This document shows, in pieces, positions 49,001 through 64,000 of a DNA stretch of 64,000 nucleotides. The stretch's first letter is position 1. Each line of letters begins with the position of its first letter. The notes below the pieces were generated by a model. The model searched no databases. It worked only from the letters and a program-made list of their open reading frames with translations, and was not told the DNA's origin. Source of the DNA: Pardosa pseudoannulata (Eukaryota; Arthropoda; Arachnida; Araneae; Lycosidae); the NCBI GenBank assembly GCA_032207245.1, contig CM063508.1, forward strand, positions 117,156,917-117,220,916. The letters run 5' to 3'. A program made the position numbers and the translations under genes.

Positions 49001-50745
49001 AGGAAGCCGTAGATTGAACTAACAACAAGTATATAGAAGATTGAGGTTCTAAGTGCGATTATCGTAAAGTTTTAATCATTACTAAGAAATAAACTATAGA
49101 TATCCGGATAAAATTTATTCTATATATTAATTGATTTTAATGTAAATAATGTTGTAAATTGCAGCTATTAATGTTGATTTGTTGGTTTCAGGAAGCCGTA
49201 GATTGAATTAACCCGCAAGTATATAGAAGATAGAGGTTTGCAGTGTTATTATAGAAAACTTTAAATTATTATTGAGAAATAATTTAGATATCAGGATAAA
49301 ATTTATTCAACAAGTTAAACGATCTTTATATAAATAATGTAGTAAAATGCAGCTATTAATCTTGATTTTTTGGTTTCATAAAGATGTAGAATGAAGCAGT
49401 ATGGAGAAGACTGAGGCTCACAGTGTGATTATCCTAAACGTTTATTTATTACTGTAGAAATAATCTAGACACCTGGATAAAATTTATTCTACACGTTAAT
49501 TGATTTTTATGTATATAATGTAAATTGCAGCTATTAATGTTAATTTGTTTGTTTTCATGAAGCTGTAGATTGAAATAACTTTCAATATGTGGAAGACAGA
49601 GATTTGCAGTGCGATAACCTTAAAGTTTTAATTATTACTAAGAAATATTCTATGTACGTGAATAAAGTTTATTCTACATATTAATTGATACTTATGTACA
49701 TAATTTTGTAAATTGCAGCTATTTATGTTGAGTTGTTTGGTTTCATAAAGTTGTAGATTGAAGTAACCCCCAATATGAAGAAAATAGAGGTTCTAAGTGC
49801 GATTATTGTAAAGTTTTAATTATTACTAAGAAATAACTTAGATAACTGGAAAAAATTATTCTGTGTATTAATTTATCTTTACGTCAAAAACTTTGTAAAC
49901 TGCAGCTATTAATGTTGATTTGTTGGTTTCAGGAAGCCGTAGATTGATCTACCCTCAGTATATAAAAGATAGAGATCCGGTGTGCGATTATCGTAAAGTT
50001 TTAATCATTACTGAGAAATAACCTATATATCCGAATAAAATTTATTTTATATATTAATGGATTTTCATGTAAATAATGTAAGTTGTAGCTATTAATGTTG
50101 ATTTGATAGTTTCAGGTAGACTGAACTAATCCGCAAGTATATAGAAGATAGAGGTCCGGTGTGCGATTATCGTAAAGTTTTAATCATCACTAAGAAATAA
50201 CCTATATATCCGAATAGAATTTATTCTACATATTAATTGATTTTCATGTAAATAATGTTGTAAGTTGTAGCTATTAATGTGGATTTGATGGTTTCAGGAA
50301 GCCGTAGATTGAACTAACCGCAAGTGTATAGAAGATAGAGGTTAACAGTGTGATTATAGAAAACTTTTAACTATTATTGAGAAATAATCTAGATATCAAG
50401 ATAAAATTTATTCTACAAATTAAACGATCTGTATATAAATAATGCTGTAAAATGTAGCTATTAATGTTGATTTGTTTGGTTTCACGAAGATGTAGAATGA
50501 AGAAGTATGGAGAAGACAGAGGCTCGCAGAGTGATTATCCTAAACTTTTATTTATTACTGAGAAACAATCTAGACACCTGGATAAAACTTATTCTACACT
50601 TTAATTGACTTTTATGTATATAATGTAAATTGCAGGTATTAATGTTGATTTCTTTGGTTTCATGAAGCCGTAGATTGAAGCAACCCGCAGTATGGAAGAA
50701 GTTCGTAGTGTTGTTATACAGTCATAGCCTGCGAAAGATCTAGAA
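46085..50745 (+). repeat. Satellite array, about 25 monomers of about 186 bp, with higher-order structure
   Basis: Each monomer contains GCCGTAGATTGAA, GCGATTATCGTAAAGTTTTAAT, AAATTTATTCTA and TTGATTTGTTGGTTTCAG. Early monomer positions of GCCGTAG are 46206, 46391, 46579, 46765 and 46953. A variant monomer with GGTTTGCAGTGTTATTATAG occurs at 46991, 47743 and 49233, and one with TTCTAAGTGCGATTATTG at 48300 and 49791. The distances are 752, 1490 and 1491 bp, so four- and eight-monomer blocks have been copied as units. No coding function is seen. Confidence 0.95.
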
Positions 50746-51374
50746 ACGCTGAGATAACTATATAAATCTAGATAAAGATTACGTAGAAAAGTCTTAAGAA
50801 ACACAAATTAATTTTCTTTATAAATAAATTTTAGTGATAATTTAAAACTTTAAGGTACCCATCATAAAATGGCAGAGATTTACCTCTTTGTGTATCTTAA
50901 TTTCTGATACCTCTTGTTGCTTGTGTGCAAAATGTATTTTTCTATTGCTGGAAAGAGCTAAAACTGCGGCAATCGAATTTCGATCGTGTATAAACGTTTC
51001 TCAGCAGGATCTCCGATCTGAGTCCATTTGTAATTGTTATTATTTCTCACTGAAAGAAGACTGGGCGGTTTCTGGAAAAATAACCTAACCGTTGAATAAA
51101 AATGAAGCAACAATCGAACCGCTATTAACAAAATCCCTGCTGTTTCTTTAGTGGTTTTAGATCGTAAAAATAACAATGTTTATCTCTTTCCTGCTAGATT
51201 CGATTTTTTCTCCACCTAGATAGTAAGAATTTTATAAAATTATCATTTTTTACTTTTTCGGTAGGGTTCCAATTACGTGTAGTTATATCTGTATTTGATA
51301 GATATTTATAATTTTATAAGCGTAACAGTGGTAATTTATCTTGTTCTGTATTCGGACACTCAAATTAATCACAC
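50746..51374. other. No recognised feature
   Basis: Small ORFs on both strands at 50888-51176 have no recognisable motif. Confidence 0.35.
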
Positions 51375-51490
51375 TCGGCCTTATGCTGAAAACGCCTGAT
51401 CTGGTCCTACCACAGAAATTAAGCAACAGCGCGTTCGGACAGAACTTGGGTGGGTGAACATTTGAGAATACCGAATGCTATTGGCATTTT
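51375..51490 (+). pseudogene. 5S rRNA-derived pseudogene or SINE3-like head
   Basis: The segment follows the 5S rRNA pattern through its length: GCTGAAAACGCCTGATCTGG near the start, AGAAATTAAGCAAC in the conserved A-box region, and CTTGGGTGGGTGAAC and GAATACCGAATGCT near the end. Several conserved positions are changed (for example in the A-box-to-C-box spacing), and no T-run terminator follows immediately. It is a diverged copy, not a working gene. Confidence 0.8.
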
Positions 51491-51985
51491 CCGTTTTTAA
51501 AGAGCAACAATTTTTTAACAAGCAACAATTTAAAATATAAATATTAAATGCCAAATTTTTATTAAAATATAAAAATTGGCCATTCGAAATTTTATTTTTA
51601 TGTCATTTCATTAATTACTTTTTACTTTTTAGGAAATTTTTTTAAAATTTTTCCCCTTTTCCTATCTTTTTTAATTATTGCAAATACATAGGATTTTCAG
51701 CATTTGCTCTCTATTTTTATTTACCTAGATTTGCCGAATTTATTTTGCTTCTAAAAAGAACTTTTTACTTAAAGCAAAACATGAGAGCTTGTATATAGTT
51801 TTTCAAAAATTTTCTGACCCTCTGTGCTCAGACGTATAGTGTGCAGATGCACAGTATTTATTATATATAAATTTCCGCCTATTCAAGTTTTTAAAAATTA
51901 TCAGAAATATCACACCAGTGGATAGCATTAAAAAAAGAGCTAAAGAAATGTTTAAAGATTAAGAGAAATATTATACCACCGGATA

Positions 51986-55030
<3,045 letters not shown>

Positions 55031-55039
55031 TCCTTAGAA

Positions 55040-56240
55040 GAACAGTATCTTGCTGGCATTAGGTCCTCTAATTTTAAATCTTTGATCTTGACTGTGTCTG
55101 TGGTCCGGTGTACATCTTATTAGTGGTGATACATGTACCATTTTCACAGCGTCCATCTTCAGATAAGGCTGATTTTCCATCCGGATACATTTCCTGCAGT
55201 TCATGAGCGTAATATGGTGTCATTCTAAGCACATGGACCGTGTCTTTCGTTTTCCGACGTCTTGAAAACCTTTATGAGTTTTGTACTTCATAAGTAAAGT
55301 CAGATAATGGACGTACAACCTGGCATGGGCCGAAGTACTTTTTAAGCAACTTCTCAGACAGACCTACTTTTCAAACAGGCTTAAAGATCCAAACTAAATC
55401 TCCAGGCGAATAGGGCACCACTATATGCTTCGAGCTATAGTGTCGACTGTCCTTCTCTTGTAATTCTAGTGTTCGCAGTTTGGCTAACTCTCTAGTCTCC
55501 TCGGTTTTCATGACGAGATGTTCAGAATAGTCGTTCTCCAAGTCACGGCAGGAAGGAAAAAGAGTATCAAAAGTTGTTTCGGCTTCTCGGTCATGAAGTA
55601 AATAAAAAGGCGTACCGGGTAACATCTCGTTTGGCGGTGTTAAAGGCGAAAGTAACAAAAGGCAGTATCTCATCCCAGTTTTTTTGTTCTATGTCTACAT
55701 GGATAACATGCCACCAAGAGTCTTGTTGAAACGTTCAGTAAAGCCATTGGTTTGGAGATGATAAGCTGTCGTCATTCGATGATTAATGTTACACAGTCGG
55801 ATAATTTCAGAAATTAATCTTTATTGGAAAACTTGTCCTCGATCAGTGATGATAACTCGTGGCGCCCATGTTTTAGAAGTATATCTTCGACCAGGAGCTT
55901 TGCTATTTCCGTAGCTTCTGCTGTCTTAAGCTCTTTTGTAACAGCATAGCGACTTAAATAATCTGTGCCAACCACGATATATTTATTTCCAGTGGCCGAG
56001 TTTGGAAAACGCTCAAGGAGTTTGATTCCAATACGTTGAAATGGTGCGGCAGCGGATGGTATAGGTCTTAGATGACCTGGTGGTTTCAGAGGAACGGCTT
56101 TCCTACGCTGACATACACGACAGTGCATGACGTATCTTCGCACATTTCGGAGTTCCGAAAATATGCAAACAATCCTGAAGAGGATTATATTAGAAAAGGA
56201 AACCCAATGCACAGGGTATCGTTTCAATCTCAGCAAGAGA
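55040..56240 (-). pseudogene. Gypsy-type LTR retrotransposon integrase region, decayed
   Basis: On the minus strand, from about 56150, sequence encodes the second half of the H2C2 zinc-binding motif (MHCRVCQRRK) and the start of the integrase core with its first catalytic Asp (KYIVVGTDYLSRYAV). Frameshifts follow near 55860. The frame 55673-55371 holds the integrase C-terminal part (TPFYLLHDREAETTFDTLFP; SPGDLVWIFKPV), and further tail sequence continues to about 55040 through stops. Gag, protease and reverse transcriptase are absent. The copy is a broken remnant. Confidence 0.88.
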
Positions 56241-56640
56241 TATATCCCAAGACGGGATTTCGCTAAATAAAACTCTCCGATGGAGAGACTGGTCGAGGCG
56301 ACCTCCGAGTTAGCCGATGCGGGCTACTCCTTAAAGAAAAGAAAGGTGGGATTATAACAAAAAACTCTCCGGTAGAGAGACTGGTCAAGGCGACCTCTGA
56401 ATTAGCTGGTTGCTAGCTAACTAACTTCTCTAAAAACAAATCTTCTCTTGTCTCTTTCTAGGGGAGGGGCCTCTAAGAGAGGGGCCTCACCCACAATTTC
56501 ATTATTGGATCACTTAGCGATGACCTCACCTTCGAACAACTGGATTGGTCCAGGTTAAACAATCATCGGCCGCAAACCCAGGGGTCACTGGAATTCTTAG
56601 CGGCTACATCTGAGTCGCGGCTAATCCTTTGTCGTTCCAG
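56150..56640 (-). repeat. LTR-like sequence fused to the Gypsy integrase, with a 92-bp tandem pair
   Basis: AACTCTCCG(A/G)T(G/A)GAGAGACTGG starts at 56271 and 56363, followed by GCGACCTC. The block contains a promoter- or terminator-like GC-richer section (56460-56640). On the minus strand its end runs directly into the integrase frame near 56150, suggesting deletion between LTR and pol. Assignment as LTR is inferred from position. Confidence 0.5.
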
Positions 56641-56859
56641 CGATCATATTTTTGGCTGTCAGTGAAGGGCCGGATTGTCTGCTATATTGTTCCTCTACTA
56701 TAGGGAACAACAGTGTAGACATCGTAGTGCCCGGGAAAACACTCCTTTTGTATCCACACAAGCGAAGTCCACCTCTTAAAGCAAAGTTCTTTGTCGATAC
56801 ACCGCTAAATCACGCCGATACACTACCGATAAATTTTAAGAAATTTAATTGACAACATT

Positions 56860-58055
56860 CGATTTATGGCTGCCATAAATTTCTATAGGATAGAGTATTT
56901 GCTTTGGTCTATCTCCATTAAAATTTCAGTTCTCGTCATAATGCTTATTTTATTGAATTTCGGATGTTCTTTCATTATTGCATAACATAACGTTTTTGTT
57001 AAACAAAGGTGATCAAACTAATTATAACTAAAAATTTTTATCTGTTGTTTCTTTGTATTATGTAGATTGTCTTCTCGCACTGTGCTGTAACCATTTTTTC
57101 TTAACTCTTAAAAACATAACGAAAATGATGTGTTTAAAATATGTTCCAAATCATGGCCACTAATGTATGCGTAATTTTTTTAATATGCGCTTAGTTCCAT
57201 TTTTGTTAAGTTGTGAGCAGTGTTTATAGTACGTTTATAAAGCAGAATAATGTTGCCAATGTTCTTCATGATGAAAACTGGTCATGCATTCTTAAATACA
57301 CGGTCCCTGTAATTGAGAAGTACCAGATTAGAACAATAATTTGATCCAATTTAAAAAATTTGATATTTTAACCACATATGGGGTACCATGTCCCCTTAAG
57401 CATGTCTTTTGCTACCAAAAATAAAAATAGTCACCGTTTCACCACTGTGTACAATCACTTCCCCTTCTCTCGATTCCTAGACATATAATTAGATCGTCTA
57501 TTTTTGTCTGGACAGTTTTCACTCAAACAGTTGTCGGCAAAAGGTCAACGATAGCCCGTAGTCCATGTTTAGTTGATGAAATATAAATATATCTGATAGT
57601 GCAGTGATTTTTGTAAGATCTTTTAAGTGTCGAATATCATTACACTTCACAAAACTAAACAAATAAATAACGGCAGATATAAATCAGAGCGTTTGACCTT
57701 CGATGGATTATTCTGACAGGTATCCAAAATCAAGAATTAATTGAAATTTTAGAACTAAATTAAATTTACATTCCTTTGACTCGTTAACTTATTCAGTGTA
57801 AACCAGTATTTCTTTATTTATTGCTAGCTTATAGTAAAGAACAAGTGCACATAGTTAAAGGAAAAAAATTATATCCAAGTCCCGTGTTGGAAAATTTTAA
57901 CCTCAATTTGAGGTGTTTAAAATTACGGTTTATTTTTATTGTTAAATTTAAATTGTTCCTTCACGAACGGCAAGAATTTTTATTGGACTCACGCCGAACA
58001 CAATTTATTTTTCTTAAACGAAATTACTATATTTTAAAACAGATTTCTCTCTTAA
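56860..58055. other. AT-rich sequence without recognisable features
   Basis: No gene, RNA or repeat recognised. Confidence 0.4.
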
Positions 58056-58058
58056 TTT

Positions 58059-58434
<376 letters not shown>

Positions 58435-59189
58435 ACAGAGTATTTAAGGTGGGGTTATACCTCCCATATTGGATTTCTTTCATTCAGTGTTAAACTTTGG
58501 AAGTAATAAAGTTCCATCTGGCCGAATCTCAATTAAAGAATTATTTTAAAGAATTGTATCACATTATAGAACAGCAAATACTATAACATGCTACACACTT
58601 GTTTTCTTTTTTCTTCTTTTTTTAAAAAAAATTATGTCTGTTAAATATTCTGTAATGGTTTCGAAAAAGAGTATACCAAAATTTATCACAATTTAAAATT
58701 AAATACATTTTTTTCGATGCTTTCTGAAAGAAGTTAAAGGTAGCATTCAAGAGAGTTTGCTGCTCTATCACCTTGTTATCATCTTATTATCAATTCTTTA
58801 AAGAATCTATCAAATGCAAGCTGACCAGAATTAATTTTTTTATCATGGGGTTACAATAACGAGATGAAAGCAATATATCAGGTATAGACCCATTTTAAAT
58901 ATCCTGCGCATCATATCTAAGCTACAACCATGTTCAAGTAAAAAATTGAAAGGGATTTTTCTCACGGATTTCCAATCTAATATAGAATTCTAAAACCTGA
59001 TGATATTGCCTTATATACAACATGCACATGCATAATATCGCAGCAAAGTTTAAAATTCGCGTAATTTGTTTTTGACTAATTACATTTCTACACCGAATTA
59101 AGACGAAAAATGAACGTTAGATTTTAATAGTTTACCAGACACATTTTTATCACTACATTTGCATATGTGTGTGCACTTTTATCATCATT

Positions 59190-59700
59190 CATAGCTCGAC
59201 AATCCAGGGTATGCCAATGTCTTCTAAATCAGTCGATTCCAAGCACCCTTGCTCGCATCTAGACTCAATCGTATAATTCTTGGTCTTAAAGTCAAGATAG
59301 TAGTCCTCGACTGATTTCACCCATCGAAGTTTGGGTACCTTATACCTGCATTGTTGTGTCTAGTTAAAAAGATTTCTTTGAGCATGTTACTGTTCCTCAG
59401 ACGAATAACATGCCCTGCCATTAAGGCAGCTTATAATTTGTGAAATGAACTACATCTAGCTCCTTAAATACTCTGTATAAATACAGGTTGTACCTTCTAC
59501 ACCAGATACCATTTTCAAGGATTCCTCTAAAAACACTTAATACCTTTCGTTCGAAAACATCTAAAATCTTTTCCTCCTTTCCAGTCACAATCCATGTGTC
59601 TGAAGCGTAGGTCAAGACAGGATAAATGAGGGTCTTGTAGCAACTTGACTTTCTGGATAAAAGGTCAAATCTAAGAAAATGCCTTATTAGCAACAACTAT
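59190..59700 (-). pseudogene. Non-LTR retrotransposon C-terminal fragment
   Basis: The minus-strand frame 59696-59421 encodes YKTLIYPVLTYASDTWIVTG, VFERKVLSVFRG and GIWCRRYNLYLYRV, the same tail region as in the copy at 2461-3640. Downstream to about 59190 further pieces (VPKLRWVKSVED) appear in another frame. Reverse transcriptase core is absent. Confidence 0.82.
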
Positions 59701-61290
59701 TCGTCTCTTTATTTCAAGAAGTATATCATTGTTTTTGTTGAACACTGATGTTAAATAAATTGTGGTTGCTTCAGACTTATCATCCTCAACTCAAAGATGA
59801 GATGAATTGCGTGCGCTTTAATGATAATCCTTAAAATGCCCGAAAAAAAAAGAAGGATCTTGGAATCAAGTCCGGATAAATCAGGATTCTGTGAATTCGA
59901 TTTCTACGAAAACGGCATCGTTCGAAGAAGTTTAAAAACTTCTTAAACTCATGTTCCTTGAAAGGTCATGGTGATTACAGGGAATAAGGCACTGATTCTG
60001 CGAAAAACTTCATCGTTTGTAGAGTGCTATGCTAAGCCGGAGGAAACACAAACCTTTGATATGGCTTCGCAGCCAGCCCGTTGACTAGCAAAATAAACCA
60101 AATATATTGACCACGGTTAAAACCAATTATTTACCTTTCCAAATCACCAGCACGTGTTTAAAACTAAACACAATTTTTTTTTCTCCTTCGACTGTATACG
60201 TAATGACAGCTCATAAGTTAGATCGTTACTTTTAAATTTTTGAAAAAAAATTTTTTATCGTGATACAATGAGTATTCTATCAATTTGAAAAGAAAAAAAA
60301 CCATTAAACCTTCGAAAGTATAAAGTTAGATTTTGATATTTTAAACCCTTTTTTATCTCAAGTTGTATTGTTTAACAACTTGTTTGATTCCAGAAATAGT
60401 ACAGAAATAAAGATACAGGTAAAAAATTATTTTACTCAGTTATTAAGAGTTTTTCGAAATGAAGGAAGAATTTTACAAAAGTATTTACCAATTTGAATCA
60501 TTTGTAATTTTTTAAACTACATTATTTGTTGAATGATGTTTATCTTGGACAGCGCAGAGGATGGAAAATATTTTAAAATCAACTTTTCTGTAAGAAGCAT
60601 TTTTTTGTTTTGTTCTTTTAAACATTATTATTTTGCAATTTTAATGGCTGTAGAAAATAAATTAATGATTTCAGAATGGTTAACAGAGATGCGAATTCTC
60701 TCCGGCTAAACTAGATGTTAGGAAAAAATGAGGAATTTAAAATGGAAAAGTGCTATCTTTTTTTTTTATTTTTCCTCTAATAACATAGAAAAACATTTCA
60801 TATCGTTTCTGTTTTAATCTTATGTATTGATAGTAACGTTGATGGTAACAATCTACGAAGTCAATTTGTAGTTATTCTCACTATTTTTGAATGTGTTTGT
60901 GGATTTCATTTTCAACCGTAGGCATACATAATTGGAATACGTGATAAAAGACTATATATACAGGGAAGAATCATTTGGACAAATTTATTTATATGAAATA
61001 TTCAGTTATAAGAAGTACTTTTCTTTTACCGGAGAAACTCACATAAAGCCTATATAGGAATAAATAGAATGTTGAAAAAATTAAATAAAAAAATGTAATT
61101 TTTTAAAAATTATTAGAATTTATGGAGGGAGGGGGAGGAGCTAGAGCCCGTCTAGACTTCCTTCTTCCCAATCCTGGTATGTATATTTTTATGATTGTTA
61201 TGCGTCCTGAATCGACTATATCGATCTTAACGGAACTTAGCAAGGTGATTCAGGTAGATACTCGGTATGTTTTAGGAAGCTTAAATTTTC
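59700..61290. other. AT-rich sequence without recognisable features
   Basis: No gene, RNA or repeat was recognised. The ORF at 61122-61376 ends inside the SINE and is not convincing. Confidence 0.4.
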
Positions 61291-61376
61291 CTGAAGTGAA
61301 GGTTTGGTTTGGTTTGGAGTGCTACGGTCTACTTTCTGCAACACCAGGGCTAATGAGACCGGGACCTACAGCTTAA

Positions 61377-62306
61377 CACTAGAATTATGGAAGGGGTCAT
61401 TTTGACACCTAGCGAACTTTTATCTGTAGCACCTCTTCTATTTTTTTGCAAATATCTTAATCCTTTTTTGACTTTTCCTAAATCATTGTGATTTACGAAA
61501 TAGTAAAGATTTCAAGAAAATCGTATTTTTATTTTAGCCCTAACAAATGATTATACATAGAAATACGGCAGGCTATATACTGATGTTGAAGACAAGTGTA
61601 AACTTCATAATGACTCTTTCACTATTTTATTAGCAGAACTGGAAGCATTCATATCTTTGTTGTACGTAAGGGGGCATTAGCCACCAAGGGCTTACCAATT
61701 CTTAGTTTGTGGTTCAAGACTTGGGGACCAAAGTTTTTTCATGAAACTATGAGTAGAGATCAGTTTCCGGAAATTATGAAATTTCCGGAATTTTTGAAAA
61801 TAAACTAACAAGGTTTTCACGTTTGCAGTGTGATAAATTTACACTAATATCCGAGGTATGGAATACTTTTATAGAAAACTGTAAGCTTTGCTACAAACCA
61901 AATGAAAATATTACGTTTGATAAAGAGTTATTCCCTCCAAAAACATGATGCCGTTTTTTGCAGTATATGCCTAACAAGCTCGATAAATTCGGAATAAAAT
62001 TTTTGCTAGCAGTAGATGTTAGGACAAAGTACTTATTAAACGGATTTCCATATTTAGGAAAAGATGAAATGAGACCAAGTGATCAAAGTTTAGGAGAGAA
62101 CGTAGTAAATCGTTTAATTGATCCTACATACCTGCAAAGTCTGTATATTTTTAAAAACAAACTGTAGTTGTCATAATTTGAGCTATTTTAATTTATTTTT
62201 CACAAATATATTATATCATATAGAGAAATATGCAGATATCTTATCAAGGGGTCAAAATGACACCCGCCGTAATTCTAGATAAACAAAGACCACCGTAATT
62301 CTAGTG
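61377..62306 (+). mobile_element. piggyBac transposon, decayed (930 bp)
   Basis: Both ends read inward as CACTAGAATTA(T/C)GG, and TTAA flanks both ends (61373-61376, 62307-62310). GGGGTCATTTTGACACC and its near-inverse GGGGTCAAAATGACACC lie just inside each end. The centre holds transposase remnants. The empty site is visible in the SINE copy at 43238-43321, where TTAA occurs once. Confidence 0.93.
61640..62167 (+). pseudogene. piggyBac transposase remnant
   Basis: Frames on the plus strand give FISLLYVRG and KGLPILSLWFKTWGPKFFHE (N-terminal part of the DDE_Tnp_1_7 domain) with frameshifts. The frame around 61958-62167 then gives LDKFGIKFLLAVDVRTKYLL and NGFPYLGKDE, where the family carries a catalytic Asp in 'VD'. 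The domain is cut short at 62166, and the remaining catalytic residues and the cysteine-rich tail are missing. Confidence 0.85.
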
Positions 62307-62454
62307 TTAAAGCCGATCCCGAATGGCTACGAACATCCATGCCACTGGGGGATTTGAACCCACGAACTTCGGTATCGAAGGCCAGCACCCTAACCAATCG
62401 GTCATCGTTCGGCTCTGAAGTCAAGGAGAGAGATAGTTTTTTTAAAAACTAAAC

Positions 62455-63400
62455 TGCGCTTGTCTCGTCTATTTTGGCGCCATTTGATATATTTTCTTTA
62501 TAATTATGTGCTAAAATAATTAAAATACCTTAAGTAACCAAATCACCTCAGACGTTTAAAATGTGTTTTCAGATAATAAAATTTTTCTTACTTTCCAATC
62601 TTATTCACTTATTTCATTTTATCAATTTTAATTAGGAATACTTTTTTAATTTTGAGTTAATTTGATCCATTTCTTTTGCCAAAATTATTTTAATTCTAAC
62701 TTGGGTTTGGCGTCTCTATTTTGGTGCCGTTTATTATTTTTCTTTTAATTGAGTGTAAAAATAATTAAAACTCGTTTAAGTCATGAAATGGAAAGATAAA
62801 TCATCAAGTATAGTTAAGTTTAAGAGAAAAAAAAATTAAATAAAATGTGTTATTCGTCTTTTGAACCTCAGTTGCTTTATTTTTAAAATTCTTAAAACTG
62901 CTGATGAAGTTTTAAGACTTTTTGACGATATTTACTTAGTGAACCATTTAATTTGAAATATTTTTATCTCTTACTCATTAACGTCAATGACTTAATTTCT
63001 GTTTTCAAATGAAAACTTGTTCCACTTTTGTAACAAAGTAATCGTTGGGAAAATTAAATGTATTTTTTACTTTTTGTCACTTACAAATTTCCATTCGAGC
63101 TAATCAACGATTATTTACTCTACAAATCTAGCAAAATTCTGATTAACTTTGATACTTTTATTTGTATTTTAGTTCTATACTTACCTTGATTATATTTAAA
63201 TAATTTAAATAAGAAATATATTTACAATTTTTTTAGTCTAGTAGAAAGATATATCACCAAGTTTAGTTAAGTTTATGAAAAAAAATTAATAAAATGTGTT
63301 ATCTTTTTCTTGAAACTGAGTTGCTTTATTTTTAAAAATTCTTAAAATTTGCAGCAAAAATTTAAAACTGTCTGTGCCTCAATTATGAAATCGATGCACA
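62455..63400. repeat. Diverged direct repeats
   Basis: The segment 62793-62925 (AAATCATCAAGTATAGTTAAG ... GTTGCTTTATTTTTAAAA) recurs at 63247-63375 with substitutions. CTATTTTGG(C/T)GCC followed by TAAAATAATTAAAA recurs near 62470 and 62720. Confidence 0.7.
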
Positions 63401-64000
63401 ATGCTTTGAACATCATTGGGATGACTGAGCTTCTTTCCTACGCTTAACTATGAAAAACTGCTTGTTTCTGAAACAAAGTGAGATTATTTAGAATCCAGAT
63501 AATCCAAGCAGATATAAATTTAATTTTTTTGATAAGGCTATATATGAATATATTAACTTTCCCTCTCACTTTCGAGATTATTATTTTTGTGAACATATTT
63601 CATTCGCCATCATTTTTTTTTTTTTATCGAAGAACTGCCTACTTTTTCTCTTTACATTTTAGGAAAATAATAATGCAGAACCTCTTGGAATTATGATTTC
63701 TTATTCCTTTTATTTTCATTTTAGACTTAAATTTTGCTTTTTCTATTTTTCGCCTTAAAACCTCAATTGCATGATTGGGCGTTTTGGAAACATTTGCCCA
63801 TCTTTCAAGACAATTGTTTTTCTGTACTTTAGACCTTGAACATTTGTAAGTACTTCAACCATTTATCTGTTTTTGCCTAAAACAGAAAAGCTTTTGTCTA
63901 AAATTCTGTTATTCTTGTTGGTATTGAAGATTCCAATACAAATTGTATTTTGTTGTTCAGGGAGCAATTACTACGACAGCACTAGCTGAGAACTAACCAA
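63400..64000. other. AT-rich sequence without recognisable features
   Basis: No gene, RNA or repeat was recognised. Confidence 0.4.

Larger units (their letters stand above)
61303..62414 (-). mobile_element. tRNA-derived SINE (about 178 bp) split by a piggyBac element
   Basis: Read on the minus strand, the head (62414-62311) has an A-box-like TTGGTTAGGGTGC and a B-box-like GGGTTCAAATCCCC. Then follow CGGGATCGGCTTTAAG, a tail with TAGGTCCCGGTCTCATTAGC and GTAGACCGTAGC, and a CCAAA-repeat end at 61303. A 12-bp target duplication, CTGAAGTGAAGG / CTGAAGTCAAGG (11 of 12), flanks it at 61291-61302 and 62415-62426. The middle is interrupted at TTAA by the element 61377-62306. Confidence 0.9.

Noticed and set aside
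62340..62405. tRNA gene on the minus strand
   Set aside because: It is the head of a SINE with target duplications and a shared tail, not a stand-alone tRNA.

Overview
The window is AT-rich animal nuclear DNA. It has spliced exons, long introns, canonical GT/AG junctions and a dense, layered load of transposable elements. The mix of mariner, piggyBac, hAT, pogo-like, Ginger-like, BEL/Pao, Gypsy and RNase-H-bearing non-LTR elements, with long TA microsatellites, suggests an arthropod, possibly an arachnid. No sequence here fixes the species, so that is inference.

Only one host gene is recognised with confidence. Positions 1311-9709 on the plus strand carry the last three coding exons of a PCMTD1/2-like protein (protein-L-isoaspartate O-methyltransferase domain-containing). 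It joins a methyltransferase-like fold to a SOCS-type box. The first exons lie left of the window. The last exon holds an elongin BC-box motif and a cullin-5-box motif separated by about 390 residues of acidic, serine-rich sequence. Its introns contain a 639-bp hAT-type element with an exact 8-bp target duplication, a decayed hAT transposase, a broken non-LTR retrotransposon and a 361-bp tandem duplication. A second possible host gene, two C-terminal exons of an unrecognised protein, lies on the minus strand at 14523-15064.

From 17 kb to 35 kb the DNA is mostly nested repeats: a 5'-truncated retrotransposon with a 17-bp target duplication, a pogo-like element holding a BEL/Pao fragment, a TTAA-bounded piggyBac remnant, a 1154-bp hAT with an exact 8-bp target duplication, an expanded 6 x 91-bp minisatellite inside a second copy of the first hAT family, a GC-rich island, another retrotransposon, a Helitron-like stretch, and a mariner pseudogene whose 5' end is duplicated around a piggyBac-type MITE. 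From 37.8 to 40.8 kb a decayed Ginger-type transposon interrupts a long TA/CA array. From 42 to 44 kb a TTAA element and a hAT with a nested SINE follow.

From 44.4 to 50.7 kb lie a 181-bp tandem array and a satellite of about 25 monomers of about 186 bp, with a higher-order period near 1490 bp. After a 5S-rRNA-derived pseudogene (51.4 kb) and another TA array come a Gypsy remnant (55-56.5 kb), a retrotransposon fragment (59.2-59.7 kb) and a SINE cut by a piggyBac element exactly at TTAA (61.3-62.4 kb). The element copies appear inactive, with stops, frameshifts or internal deletions. The window is mainly a record of nested insertions around one conserved gene. I found no CRISPR array and no clear novel defence or biosynthetic system. 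The most distinctive items are the split SOCS box with its long linker, the TTAA-bounded duplication around a MITE, the higher-order satellite, and the unrecognised minus-strand gene.
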